Origin: Casimicrobiaceae bacterium
Lineage (GTDB): Bacteria > Pseudomonadota > Gammaproteobacteria > Burkholderiales > Casimicrobiaceae
Length of the DNA: 13,218 bases
Reading direction: 5' to 3'
NCBI GenBank assembly: GCA_955652025.1
Contig: CATPAO010000399.1
Span: forward strand, 1-13,218
Positions 1 to 8,231 of the stretch are shown here, one piece after another. The notes below the pieces were generated by a model. It ran no database searches, was not told the DNA's origin, and saw only the letters and a program-made list of their open reading frames with translations. Position 1 is the first letter of the stretch. The number at the start of each line of letters is the position of its first letter. Both the position numbers and the translations under genes were made by a program.

Positions 1-251
1 GTGGCTGGTCCGGGCGCGGTGCGCATCGACTTGAGCTCACCATGACGGGAATCAAGCTCCTTAATGGCGCCGCAACCCATCAATTCAGCGTCTTGCCATA
101 CGCTCCAAAATGTAATGTCTGGGCTGCGCAGCGCCTCGAGATCGAGAGCATGAACACTCTCGGCGGGAGAATGCAACGCCATACTCTGCAAGTGCTCGCG
201 CAGCAAACAGATAATTTCAGCGCTGGTCAGATCATCTACGCGAATATCCAT
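1..251 (-). CDS. GNAT family N-acetyltransferase (N-terminal part, runs off left edge)
   Basis: The minus strand is open from an ATG at 251-249 to the window edge, giving 83 complete codons. The product begins MDIRVDDLTSAEIICLLREH and continues with residues 30-77 containing ESVHALDLEALRSPDITFW, then GCGAIKEL and ELKSMRT. In the GNAT family the sequence around VGCGALKEL and IKSMRT forms the central beta strands just before the acetyl-CoA pyrophosphate-binding loop (Q/RxxGxG/A); that loop would lie beyond the edge, so it cannot be checked. The expected role is transfer of an acetyl group from acetyl-CoA to an amine; the substrate is unknown. The gene starts 28 bases after the Rieske stop on the same strand, so it is probably the third gene of that operon. 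A weak AGAG lies about 9 bases before the ATG. An 83-codon frame on the plus strand at 42-293 is a shadow of it. I am confident of the family, not of the substrate. Confidence 0.82.
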   Translation of the reverse strand, partial: MDIRVDDLTSAEIICLLREHLQSMALHSPAESVHALDLEALRSPDITFWSVWQDAELMGCGAIKELDSRHGELKSMRTAPGPA

Positions 252-279
252 ATGAACTTGTCTCTGCTGCTGTTGGCGC

Positions 280-987
280 CTAGCATTGAATAGTCGTCTT
301 GCAATAGCTTTCGAGCTCGCGCACCACCGCGGTATCCGCCGTCCGTGTGCGCGCGCGACCGCCCGATCCGTATTCGAGCGCAAGTTTGACGTCGTATTTC
401 TCGAAGAACGCGTCGAATTGCTCGGGACCCACGGTTCCGAGCGCGAAGAGCTCGTCCCGGACGCCGTCGTGCGCCAAAAGAATCGCCGCCAGCGGCTGCG
501 GCGCCGGTCCGGCCATCACGCGCGCGCCATCTGCCGGGTCGTAGACGCTATGATCGGCACAGCAATGGATGACGCTACCGTTCGACGTCGCCGAGCGCTC
601 CTTCTGAAAGCGGATGAACGAAACGTCGCGCGTCGGGTACGCGAGCTTGTGCGCGCAGATCGCCGAGAACGCCACCACATTGCGCGCGGGTCCGACACCG
701 CCCTGCCATGCATACGTCGCGCCATCGACGCGGCGTAGCTCGGCGTTCGTCTCGATGTGACGGCGGAGCTTCAGCAGGAAGCACGGCGTCGCCGCGTAGG
801 GATAGTGGAACACGTAGTTCGTGTCGACCGCCACATCGGCGAGGCGAATCGGCACGCCGTGAATGTCGATCAGCCGCGTCTTGGCGTAACTTCGCGGCGT
901 CGCTTCGGCCCAAGCGGCAGGATGCGGCGCGAGTCCGGCGGCACCGCCCAACAGCGCACAGGTGCGGAGAAACCGGCGCCGTTCCAT
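280..987 (-). CDS. Tat-exported Rieske 2Fe-2S protein
   Basis: This 235-residue protein is predicted to be exported folded, carrying a Rieske iron-sulfur cluster, and to act as an electron carrier outside the cytoplasm. The ATG at 987 is chosen over an upstream in-frame start because it yields a twin-arginine signal (RRRFLR at residues 3-8, hydrophobic stretch 11-20, possible cleavage after AWA at 25-27) and lies one base after the stop of the upstream gene. Cluster ligands are visible as C111-A-H113 and C143-A-D-H146, followed by SVYD, DGARVMAG and GPAPQPL, the typical Rieske tail. The two cysteines that form the disulfide in bc1-type Rieske proteins (CTHxGC and CxCHG) are absent: those positions hold A116 and D145. 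An extra C142 precedes ligand C143, and C229 and C235 lie at the extreme C terminus. No cytochrome partner is present in the window. The fold is certain; the physiological partner is unknown. Confidence 0.88.
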   Translation of the reverse strand: MERRRFLRTCALLGGAAGLAPHPAAWAEATPRSYAKTRLIDIHGVPIRLADVAVDTNYVFHYPYAATPCFLLKLRRHIETNAELRRVDGATYAWQGGVGPARNVVAFSAICAHKLAYPTRDVSFIRFQKERSATSNGSVIHCCADHSVYDPADGARVMAGPAPQPLAAILLAHDGVRDELFALGTVGPEQFDAFFEKYDVKLALEYGSGGRARTRTADTAVVRELESYCKTTIQC

Positions 988-988
988 C

Positions 989-1912
<924 letters not shown>

Positions 1913-2093
1913 GATTTGCTCGACGACGATGGACGTGCCGTCCTCCGGGACACCTCGCGGAACGTGTTACCGGCCGGACGGCTCTTTTGGGCCGCTGAAC
2001 GGAGTGTAACGCGGCCACGTCCATAATGACGAGTCGACACGCCGCACGCTACAGTGCGGATGATCGTTCCTCCGCGCATCTGGACCCCATATC
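1913..2093. promoter_or_regulatory. Divergent intergenic region between the deacetylase and moxR operons
   Basis: These 181 bases separate two divergently oriented operons and must carry promoters for both. On the plus strand CATAAT at 2022-2027 matches five of six positions of a sigma-70 -10 box, but no recognisable -35 lies 16-18 bases upstream, so it is only a weak candidate. Two small hairpins are present: CGGCTC/GGGCCG with a TTTT loop at 1979-1994 (one G-U pair), and CCGCAC/GTGCGG with a 6-base loop at 2042-2059. Neither is followed by a T run. No coding frame on either strand looks real here. Confidence 0.45.
2042..2059. repeat. 6-bp perfect inverted repeat in the moxR leader
   Basis: CCGCAC at 2042-2047 pairs exactly with GTGCGG at 2054-2059 around the 6-base loop GCTACA, ending 34 bases before the moxR start codon. 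It could be a hairpin in the moxR 5' leader or a repressor operator. Six-base inverted repeats also arise by chance in GC-rich DNA, so function is unproven. Confidence 0.35.
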
Positions 2094-3056
2094 ATGACCG
2101 TTCGCACGCTGACCCAATCCAACGTCCCGACCGCCGAGCGTCTTGCGGCGATACTGCAGCAGCTCTCCCGCATCGTCGTTGGCAAGAGCGAGCCGCTCAA
2201 GCTTTCGCTCGCCTGCCTGCTCGCCCGCGGACACCTGCTGATCGAGGACATTCCCGGCGTCGGCAAGTCGACGCTGGCGCAGGCGCTGGCGATGACGCTC
2301 GGCCTCAACTACGCGCGAATCCAGTTCACAAGCGATTTGCTGCCGGCCGATGTGCTCGGCGTGTCGATCTTCGACGAACATGGACAGGCGTTCCGCTTCC
2401 ATGCCGGTCCAATATTTCATTCGGTCGTGCTGGCCGACGAGATCAACCGCGCGCCGCCCAAGACGCAGAGCGCGTTGCTCGAGGCGATGGAAGAGCGGCA
2501 AGTCTCGATCGACGGCGTGACGCGCAAGCTGTCGGATCCGTTTTTCGTGATCGCGACGCAAAACCCGGTCGAGCAGATCGGCGCGTACCCGCTGCCCGAA
2601 TCGCAATTGGACCGGTTCCTCGCGGCCATCGAGTTGGGCTACCCCGACGTCGGCGCCGAGCGCGAGCTTCTGACCGGCGGTGACCGCCGTGCACAACTGG
2701 CCGAGTTGCCGCCGCAATGCGATCCGGCGACGCTGGCGGAATGGCAGCGCGAGGCGGCCCGCATTCACGTCGCGCCGGCGCTTTTCGATTACGTGCAGGC
2801 GTTGCTTGCGGCGTCGCGCGGACATCTGGCGGGCGCGAAGGGCGACGCCGGCGCGCGCCGCGGCTTGAGCCCCCGCGCCGGATTGATGCTCGTCGCCGCA
2901 ACCCGAGCCATGGCGCTGATCAACGGCCGTACGATGGCACTGCCCGAGGATCTGCAAATTGTATTTCCGGCGGTCGCCGGACATCGTCTCGCCGGCGGCG
3001 CACGCGCCGGCGCGATCGAAGCACAGGCGATGATCCGCGCGGTCGCGCTGCCGTAA
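2094..3056 (+). CDS. MoxR-family AAA+ ATPase
   Basis: This 320-residue cytoplasmic ATPase belongs to the MoxR clade of AAA+ proteins, which use ATP to remodel or mature partner proteins, often with VWA or DUF58 proteins encoded next door. Visible motifs are Walker A IPGVGKST (residues 53-60), the MoxR-typical stretch FTSDLLPADVLG (78-89), Walker B VVLADEINRAPPKTQSALLEAM (starting at 111, with D115/E116), sensor 1 ATQNP (154-158), the LDRF segment (172-175) where the arginine finger is expected, and sensor 2 SPRAGL (259-264). The length is normal for the family (about 300-330). The ATG at 2094 gives a typical N terminus; its ribosome binding site is weak. It is first in a three-gene operon, followed after 10 bases by the DUF58 gene and then by a transglutaminase gene, the commonest MoxR neighbourhood. 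The client protein is not established; the DUF58 product is the obvious candidate. Confidence 0.95.
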   Translation: MTVRTLTQSNVPTAERLAAILQQLSRIVVGKSEPLKLSLACLLARGHLLIEDIPGVGKSTLAQALAMTLGLNYARIQFTSDLLPADVLGVSIFDEHGQAFRFHAGPIFHSVVLADEINRAPPKTQSALLEAMEERQVSIDGVTRKLSDPFFVIATQNPVEQIGAYPLPESQLDRFLAAIELGYPDVGAERELLTGGDRRAQLAELPPQCDPATLAEWQREAARIHVAPALFDYVQALLAASRGHLAGAKGDAGARRGLSPRAGLMLVAATRAMALINGRTMALPEDLQIVFPAVAGHRLAGGARAGAIEAQAMIRAVALP

Positions 3057-3066
3057 TCGCTTGGCG

Positions 3067-4050
3067 ATGAACGCGATCCGCGCCCTCCCCGGGGTCGACG
3101 GTTGGCTCGCACGAACGCGGCAGCGCGCGTTCCGAACGGCGCCCGCCGACCGCGACCCGGTCGTGCTCCGCCATTCGCGGATCTACATTCTTCCGTCGCG
3201 GCGCGGCTTTGCGCTGATCCTGACGCTCGGCGTGATGCTGCTCACGTCGCTCAATTACGGGCTTTCGCTCGGGCTCGTGATCACGTTTCTTCTGTCCGGC
3301 CTCGTGTCGGCGGCGCTGCTCCACACATTTCGCAATCTGGCCGGCATCCAGGTGCGGCCATTGGCGGCCGGCGACACATTTGCCGGCGAGCCGATCGCGT
3401 TTTCCGTCGAGCTGATGGGCGGCGCCACCGCGCGGAGCGAAGTGGCGGTGTTCGCCCGCGACACGCGGGTCGTAAGCGACGTCCGCGCCGGTGCCGCGCT
3501 GACGCTGACACTGCTCACGCCGACGCGCGAACGCGGACGCATCAAAATGGGGCGGCTTACGCTGTCGTCGGACTATCCGCTCGGCCTTTGGCGCGGCTGG
3601 GCGTACGTGCACTTCCCACTCGAAGGCATCGCGTTTCCCTCGCCCGATCCCGCGGCACCGCCGCTACCGGCCGGCGGCGGCGGACCTGACGCCTACACGC
3701 AGGGGCGCGGCAACGACGCGGACCTGGCGGGCCTTCGCGACTATCAGCGTGGCGATCCGCCGCAGCGTGTCGCCTGGAAAGCCGTCGCCCGCGGCGCGGG
3801 CTGGTATAGCAAAGCGTTCGATGGCGCCGGCGGCGGCGGTCCGATCGATCTCGACTACGCCGCGCTTCCCGGGGCGCTCTCGACCGAGCAACGTTTGTCA
3901 CGATTGACGGCGTGGGTGCTCGCGGCCGAGCGGGCGGCGCGACCGTTCTCGCTGCGTTTACCCGGCACCGCGTTCACCGCGGCGCAAGGACGCGAGCATC
4001 GCCGCGCGGCGCTAACTGCTCTGGCGTTGTTTCCAACGGAACCGACGTGA
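3067..4050 (+). CDS. DUF58 domain-containing membrane protein
   Basis: This 327-residue protein has an N-terminal cytoplasmic stretch, a hydrophobic region at about 48-86 that can form two close transmembrane helices (GFALILTLGVMLLTS, then LGLVITFLLSGLVSAALL), a beta-rich middle, and the diagnostic DUF58 block LRDYQRGDPPQRVAWKAVAR at about 223-242. DUF58 proteins are typically encoded beside MoxR ATPases and transglutaminase-like proteins; the C-terminal part often resembles a VWA fold and is thought to be the target of the ATPase, which is family context rather than something seen here. An ATG at 3067 is preferred; an in-frame TTG six bases earlier (3061) is an alternative with little effect on the protein. 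The stop overlaps the next gene in a GTGA arrangement, so the two are probably co-translated. A glycine-rich linker lies at 203-206 and another at 255-258. Precise biochemical function is unknown. Confidence 0.9.
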   Translation: MNAIRALPGVDGWLARTRQRAFRTAPADRDPVVLRHSRIYILPSRRGFALILTLGVMLLTSLNYGLSLGLVITFLLSGLVSAALLHTFRNLAGIQVRPLAAGDTFAGEPIAFSVELMGGATARSEVAVFARDTRVVSDVRAGAALTLTLLTPTRERGRIKMGRLTLSSDYPLGLWRGWAYVHFPLEGIAFPSPDPAAPPLPAGGGGPDAYTQGRGNDADLAGLRDYQRGDPPQRVAWKAVARGAGWYSKAFDGAGGGGPIDLDYAALPGALSTEQRLSRLTAWVLAAERAARPFSLRLPGTAFTAAQGREHRRAALTALALFPTEPT

Positions 4051-6158
4051 GCGCCGCCGGGCCTCCAGCGAGCGCGTTGGCGCGGTTCCTCGTCGGCCAT
4101 CGTCCCGATGTTCGGCGCGCCGATGCGTTGACGGCGACACAGATTCGCTGGCTCGGCGCGATGCTGCTGGCGGCACAAATGCCGTTGCTCGCGCATTTGC
4201 CGCTCATCGTCGCGCTGGCCGGCATGGCGCTGGTCGCGCTGCGATTCCTTCTCCTACGCGGCGGCGGGCGCCGTGCCGCAGCGCTGCTGCAAATGCCGTC
4301 GTGGGGATTGGCGCTGCTCGCGCTCGCCGTCGCGCTTGCGATCCGTCAGTGGTACGGCTATTTCATGGGCCGGGAGCCCTCCATCGCCTTCCTCTTCGTA
4401 CTTTGCGGCATCAAGTTCCTCGAAGCGCGAGCAAGGCGCGATGGAACGCTGCTCGTGTGCCTCGCCGCCTTTCTGTTGATCACACCCTTCGTCAGCAGCC
4501 AGTCGATGTTCGCGGCGGCGGCAGCGTTGCCGGCGATCCTGGTGTTGGGCGGCACGCTGGACGCGCTCGAGCGTTCGTCGGCGGCGACCCCAAACTGGCG
4601 CGCGTCGTTTGCTCGCACGACGACGCTGATCTTGCAAGGACTGCCGATCGCCGCGCTCATGTTCCTGATGTTTCCGCGGCTCGCCGGTCCGTTGTGGGGA
4701 TTGCCGGCCGATCACGGCGCACGATCCGGACTGTCGGACACGATGACCCCCGGCATGTTCACCGAGCTCACGCTCTCCGACGAGGTCGCGTTCCGCGTCG
4801 ACTTCGACGGCCCGGTGCCGCCGCCCACGCAACGCTACTGGCGCGGACCGGTAATGTCGCGCTTCGACGGACGCGTGTGGAGCGCCACGCTGCCGGTCCT
4901 CGGCGGCGTGCTGGCGCCGCTTCCAGGCAAGACCAAAGCCATTTCGTACACGGTAATGCTCGAGCCCTCGAACCAGCCATGGCTGTTCGCGCTCGACCTG
5001 CCGGCCAGCCTGCCGCGCGAGGGCGGCGATGCCGATGGCGGCGCGCCGTCGCCGATCCTGCTGGGTCTCACCCGCGACCAGCAGTTGCTGGCCAAAGGGC
5101 CGCTGTCGCAACCGGTGCGTTACACGCAGCTGTCGATTCCGCGCGACGCGTTTCCGGCCACCTCTTGGTCGGAAGCGCGACTCAATTTGCGCCTTCCACA
5201 AGGCAATCCACGCAGCGTGGAATTCGCCCGCGAGCTGCGTGCCCGGGTCCCCGACGACCGCGCGTTCGTTCGTGCGGTACTCGATCACTTTCACAACGAG
5301 CCCTTCGTATACACGTTGGCGGCGCCGTTGCTCGAGCACGAGCCGGTCGATCAATTCCTGTTCGACGTGCGACGCGGGTTTTGCGAGCATTACGCCAGCT
5401 CGTTCGTGCTCTTGCTACGCGCCGCCGGCATTCCCGCACGCGTCGTGACCGGCTATCAAGGCGGCGAGATGAATCCCGCCGGCGGCTACATGATCGTCCG
5501 CCAGTCCGATGCCCACGCATGGGCGGAAGCGCTGATCGACGGCATGTGGCGGCGCTACGACCCGACGGCCGCGGTCGCCCCATCGCGAATTGAACGCGGA
5601 TTGTCGAGCGCGTTGCCGTCGTACGAGCCGGTGCCGCTGTTGGCGCGCCTCGACGGCGGCTGGCTCAAGGACCTCGGACTGACGTGGGACGCCGTCAACC
5701 ATGCCTGGCGCCGTCATGTCGTCGACTTCAATTATCAGCGGCAACGCGCGATGTGGCGCGAATTCGAGCTCAACCGATTCGCGCCGTGGCAGGTCGTGGT
5801 CGGATTGGCCGCGATCGCCTCGCTCTGGTCGTTCGCCGTGCTGCTTTGGCTCGCGATCCGCCGCCGCCGGATGGAGCGCGCGCTGGTGCTATGGGAAGAC
5901 GTGTGCCGCCGGCTCGCACGTGGCGGCCTGCCGCGGCAGCCGCACGAAGGACCGCTCGCGTTCGTCGAGCGGGCGGCCCACCGCTGGCCACAATTCGGGA
6001 TCGCGCTGTCCGCGATCGGCGAGGCGTACGCGAAGCTGCGCTACGGCAACCTCTCCGATCCGAGCAGCGAACGCGCCGCGTTGGTCGCGACGCTCGAGCA
6101 CGCAATCGACGCGTTGCCGTCACCCTCGGCATTGCGCAGTTCGCGCGGAGCGACGTAA
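4047..6158 (+). CDS. tgpA: TgpA-type membrane transglutaminase-like protein (DUF3488-transglutaminase-DUF4129)
   Basis: This 703-residue inner-membrane protein has several N-terminal transmembrane helices (about residues 35-210, the DUF3488 region), a large periplasmic segment with the transglutaminase core, a single helix at about 578-605, and a C-terminal cytoplasmic DUF4129 domain. The catalytic triad is visible: C446 in RRGFCEHYASSF, H490 in SDAHAWAE and D505 in RRYDPTAAV. The Pseudomonas aeruginosa relative TgpA is reported to be important for viability; its substrate is uncertain, though the periplasmic core suggests a protein or peptidoglycan-linked target. The GTG start at 4047 overlaps the DUF58 stop (GTGA), gives the family-typical length (about 650-700) and is preferred to more upstream in-frame starts lying inside the DUF58 gene. 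It is the last gene of the moxR operon, and its stop is only 6 bases from the rpoS stop on the opposite strand. The symbol rests on architecture and neighbours. Confidence 0.92.
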   Translation: MSAAGPPASALARFLVGHRPDVRRADALTATQIRWLGAMLLAAQMPLLAHLPLIVALAGMALVALRFLLLRGGGRRAAALLQMPSWGLALLALAVALAIRQWYGYFMGREPSIAFLFVLCGIKFLEARARRDGTLLVCLAAFLLITPFVSSQSMFAAAAALPAILVLGGTLDALERSSAATPNWRASFARTTTLILQGLPIAALMFLMFPRLAGPLWGLPADHGARSGLSDTMTPGMFTELTLSDEVAFRVDFDGPVPPPTQRYWRGPVMSRFDGRVWSATLPVLGGVLAPLPGKTKAISYTVMLEPSNQPWLFALDLPASLPREGGDADGGAPSPILLGLTRDQQLLAKGPLSQPVRYTQLSIPRDAFPATSWSEARLNLRLPQGNPRSVEFARELRARVPDDRAFVRAVLDHFHNEPFVYTLAAPLLEHEPVDQFLFDVRRGFCEHYASSFVLLLRAAGIPARVVTGYQGGEMNPAGGYMIVRQSDAHAWAEALIDGMWRRYDPTAAVAPSRIERGLSSALPSYEPVPLLARLDGGWLKDLGLTWDAVNHAWRRHVVDFNYQRQRAMWREFELNRFAPWQVVVGLAAIASLWSFAVLLWLAIRRRRMERALVLWEDVCRRLARGGLPRQPHEGPLAFVERAAHRWPQFGIALSAIGEAYAKLRYGNLSDPSSERAALVATLEHAIDALPSPSALRSSRGAT

Positions 6159-6164
6159 ACAACG

Positions 6165-7184
6165 TTACAACAAATCGTCCTTGTCGAACCCATGCCGCGC
6201 GATGCGGCTCCGCAGCTTGTCGAGCGCCTCGCCCTGGATCTGTCTCACGCGTTCGCGGGTCACGCCCATTTCGGCCGCGAGCTCGTCTAGCGTAGCGACG
6301 TCGCAGCCGCGCAATCCATAGCGGCGCTCGATCACGCGCCGCTGACGCTGCGGAAGCTCGCCCATCCATTCGTCGATGTAGCGCTCGATGCCGCTGACGT
6401 GCAGCAACAATTCGGGCGACACCGCGGCTTCGTCGGCGACGGCATCCTGCACGGTCAGCGCGGGGTCGTGGTCGAGCGGCGTATCGAGCGACACCGGCTG
6501 CTCGCGATACCGGAGCAGACGCTCGACCTCGCCGACCGTCTTGCCGAGCAAATGCGCCACATCCTCGAGCGTGGCGTCGCCGCTGCCGCCCGGCGCGTGC
6601 GTCTCCAGATGGCGCAGCGCGCGAATCACCACGTTCATCTCCTTCACCACGTGCGCGGGCAGCCGGATCGTTCGCGACTGGTTCATCACCGCGCGCTCGA
6701 TCGACTGGCGGATCCACCATGTCGCGTAGGTCGAAAGGCGGAAACCGCGCTCGGGATCGAATTTTTCCAATGCGTGGATGAGCCCGAGATTGCCCTCTTC
6801 GACGAGGTCGGGCAGCGCGAGGCCGCGATTCGTGTAGTGCCGCGCCAGACTCACGACGAGCCGCAGATTGCGCTCGATCAGCGTCTGCCGGGCCGCAAAC
6901 TCGCCGCCGCGCATCGCACGTGCCAACGCGAGCTCTTCGATCGGCGTCAGCAGCGCGTGCTGGCCGATGTCGTTCAAATAGAGCTGCGTGATATCGGAGA
7001 CAAAATCCGACGACAGTCCGGGCGCGGGTATGTCGAGAGCGAGCTCGCCCGAGAGCGTGTCCCGCTCGATCGCCATACCGCCGACGTCGTCGGCATGCGC
7101 CGCAAGCTCAGGGCCCGCGGCGTGCGGATCGTCCGCGAGATCGCCCGTCCCGAGCATGTCGGGTACGCGCGACGGCGATTTCAT
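6165..7184 (-). CDS. rpoS: RNA polymerase sigma factor RpoS (general stress/stationary phase)
   Basis: This 339-residue sigma-70 family protein directs RNA polymerase to stationary-phase and stress promoters. After a variable acidic N terminus (1-60) come region 1.2 (SDITQLYLNDIG, 63-74), region 2 with NLRLVVSLARHYTNRGL and GNLGLIHALEKFDPERGF (106-148), the region 2.3-2.4 block STYATWWIRQSIERA (151-165), TIRLPAHVVKEMNV (172-185), region 3, and region 4 with PQRQRRVIERRYGLRG and the helix-turn-helix GVTRERVRQIQGEAL (307-321). K181 in HVVKEMN aligns with the lysine needed for RssB-dependent turnover in Escherichia coli (K173 there). Identity as RpoS rather than RpoD or RpoH rests on size, these motifs and the position after nlpD. 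The ATG at 7184 overlaps the nlpD TGA (ATGA), and I see no Shine-Dalgarno sequence before it, so translation probably depends on coupling to nlpD. Confidence 0.95.
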   Translation of the reverse strand: MKSPSRVPDMLGTGDLADDPHAAGPELAAHADDVGGMAIERDTLSGELALDIPAPGLSSDFVSDITQLYLNDIGQHALLTPIEELALARAMRGGEFAARQTLIERNLRLVVSLARHYTNRGLALPDLVEEGNLGLIHALEKFDPERGFRLSTYATWWIRQSIERAVMNQSRTIRLPAHVVKEMNVVIRALRHLETHAPGGSGDATLEDVAHLLGKTVGEVERLLRYREQPVSLDTPLDHDPALTVQDAVADEAAVSPELLLHVSGIERYIDEWMGELPQRQRRVIERRYGLRGCDVATLDELAAEMGVTRERVRQIQGEALDKLRSRIARHGFDKDDLL

Positions 7185-8197
7185 GCCGGCGGCAGGTACC
7201 GCGCCGGATCCATCGGCTTGCCGAGCCGCCGGATCTCGAAATGCAACTTGACCTGGTCGGCGTCGCTGTTGCCCATCTCCGCGATCTTCTGGCCCTTCGT
7301 CACCTGCTGGCCTTCCTTCACCAGGATTTCGCGGTTATGCGCGTACGCCGACAAAAACGTGTTGTTGTGCTTGATGATGATCAGCTTGCCGTAGCCGCGC
7401 AAACCCGTGCCGGCGTAGACGACTTTGCCCGGCGCGCTCGCGAGCACGGGCTCGCCGGCTTTGCCCGCGATGTCGATGCCCTTCAAGTTGGCGGTCTCGG
7501 AGTACGTGCCGACGAGCTTTCCTTTCGCGGGCCAGGCCCAGTCGAGACGATCGTCGTTGCCGGGTTCGGTCGTCGCGGGTCGCGCGGGTTCCGGCTTCGC
7601 TTCCGCCCGCGGCGCAGCGGCGACATTTTCCGCCGGCGGCGCGGTCGCAGGGGGCAACGCCTGCGCTGCTCCGAATTGCGTGATCTCGCGCACCGCGTGC
7701 TCCGAATACGGTTCCTTCAATGCCTTGGGCGTCGTTTTGACGTTGTCACTGGGGCGGGTGGCGGATGTCGGCGGCCGCGCCTCGACGACCGAAGACGGTG
7801 GCCGGAGCGGTGTAGTCGTCACACCGGCGCCGTTGGCCGGCGACGCCGTTTCGCCGGGCGGCGTAAGACGTAGCACCTGGCCGACCCGGATCACGTTCGG
7901 GTTCTCGAGACCGTTCCACGCCGCAAGCTCGCGATAGTCGAGGCCCTGATCCATCGCGATCTGCTGCAGCGTGTCGCCCCGCTTGACCGTGTACGTCTTC
8001 GACCGCGACTCCGCTTCGGCAGATGCCGGCGCAGGCGCGGCCGGCGCAGGAACCGCGACATCGGGCGGCCGCGCGACGCGATCCTCGACCGGCGCCGATT
8101 GGCGGGTGGCGCACGCGGCGAGGAGCGCGGCGATGACGATCGGCGCGACGGCGCGCGCCACAGTGGAGGGAAGATTCGCGGAAGTTTGCCAGCGCAT
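7181..8197 (-). CDS. nlpD: NlpD lipoprotein: LysM plus degenerate LytM (M23-like) amidase activator
   Basis: This 338-residue envelope protein has a lipoprotein signal with lipobox LLAAC (lipidated C29), a Pro/Ala-rich linker, a LysM peptidoglycan-binding domain (67-112, YTVKRGDTLQQIA to VGQVLRL), a second long Pro/Ala-rich linker (112-218) and a C-terminal LytM domain (about 219-335, with GIDIAGKAGEPV, GYGKLIIIKHN, SAYAHN, LHFEIR). In an active M23 peptidase the first metal ligand would be His in HxxxD and a catalytic His would lie two residues before H319. Here those positions are L238 and K317, while D242, H287 and H319 are kept. The same degeneracy in Escherichia coli NlpD goes with activating the amidase AmiC at the division site rather than cutting peptidoglycan itself. 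It lies 34 bases after pcm, with no obvious ribosome binding site, and overlaps rpoS by four bases. Confidence 0.94.
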   Translation of the reverse strand: MRWQTSANLPSTVARAVAPIVIAALLAACATRQSAPVEDRVARPPDVAVPAPAAPAPASAEAESRSKTYTVKRGDTLQQIAMDQGLDYRELAAWNGLENPNVIRVGQVLRLTPPGETASPANGAGVTTTPLRPPSSVVEARPPTSATRPSDNVKTTPKALKEPYSEHAVREITQFGAAQALPPATAPPAENVAAAPRAEAKPEPARPATTEPGNDDRLDWAWPAKGKLVGTYSETANLKGIDIAGKAGEPVLASAPGKVVYAGTGLRGYGKLIIIKHNNTFLSAYAHNREILVKEGQQVTKGQKIAEMGNSDADQVKLHFEIRRLGKPMDPARYLPPA

Positions 8198-8231
8198 CGA
8201 TCAAAAGCAACGCCGGATTGGCGCAAAACGT

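Noticed and set aside
42..293. An 83-codon plus-strand frame at the left edge.
   Set aside because: It is antisense to the GNAT coding sequence, which has clear family similarity, and shows no motif of its own.
1979..1994. Hairpin CGGCTC-TTTT-GGGCCG as a Rho-independent terminator.
   Set aside because: No T run follows on either strand, and it lies between divergent genes where no terminator is needed.
2094..6158. The MoxR-DUF58-transglutaminase trio as a new system, for example phage defence.
   Set aside because: This is a common conserved arrangement in proteobacteria, with no defence-related effector genes or mobile context in the window.
4254..6720. Long minus-strand frames at 4254-5390 and 5770-6720.
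   Set aside because: They are Arg-rich composition shadows of tgpA and, for the second, an out-of-frame reading of rpoS. Neither has recognisable motifs.
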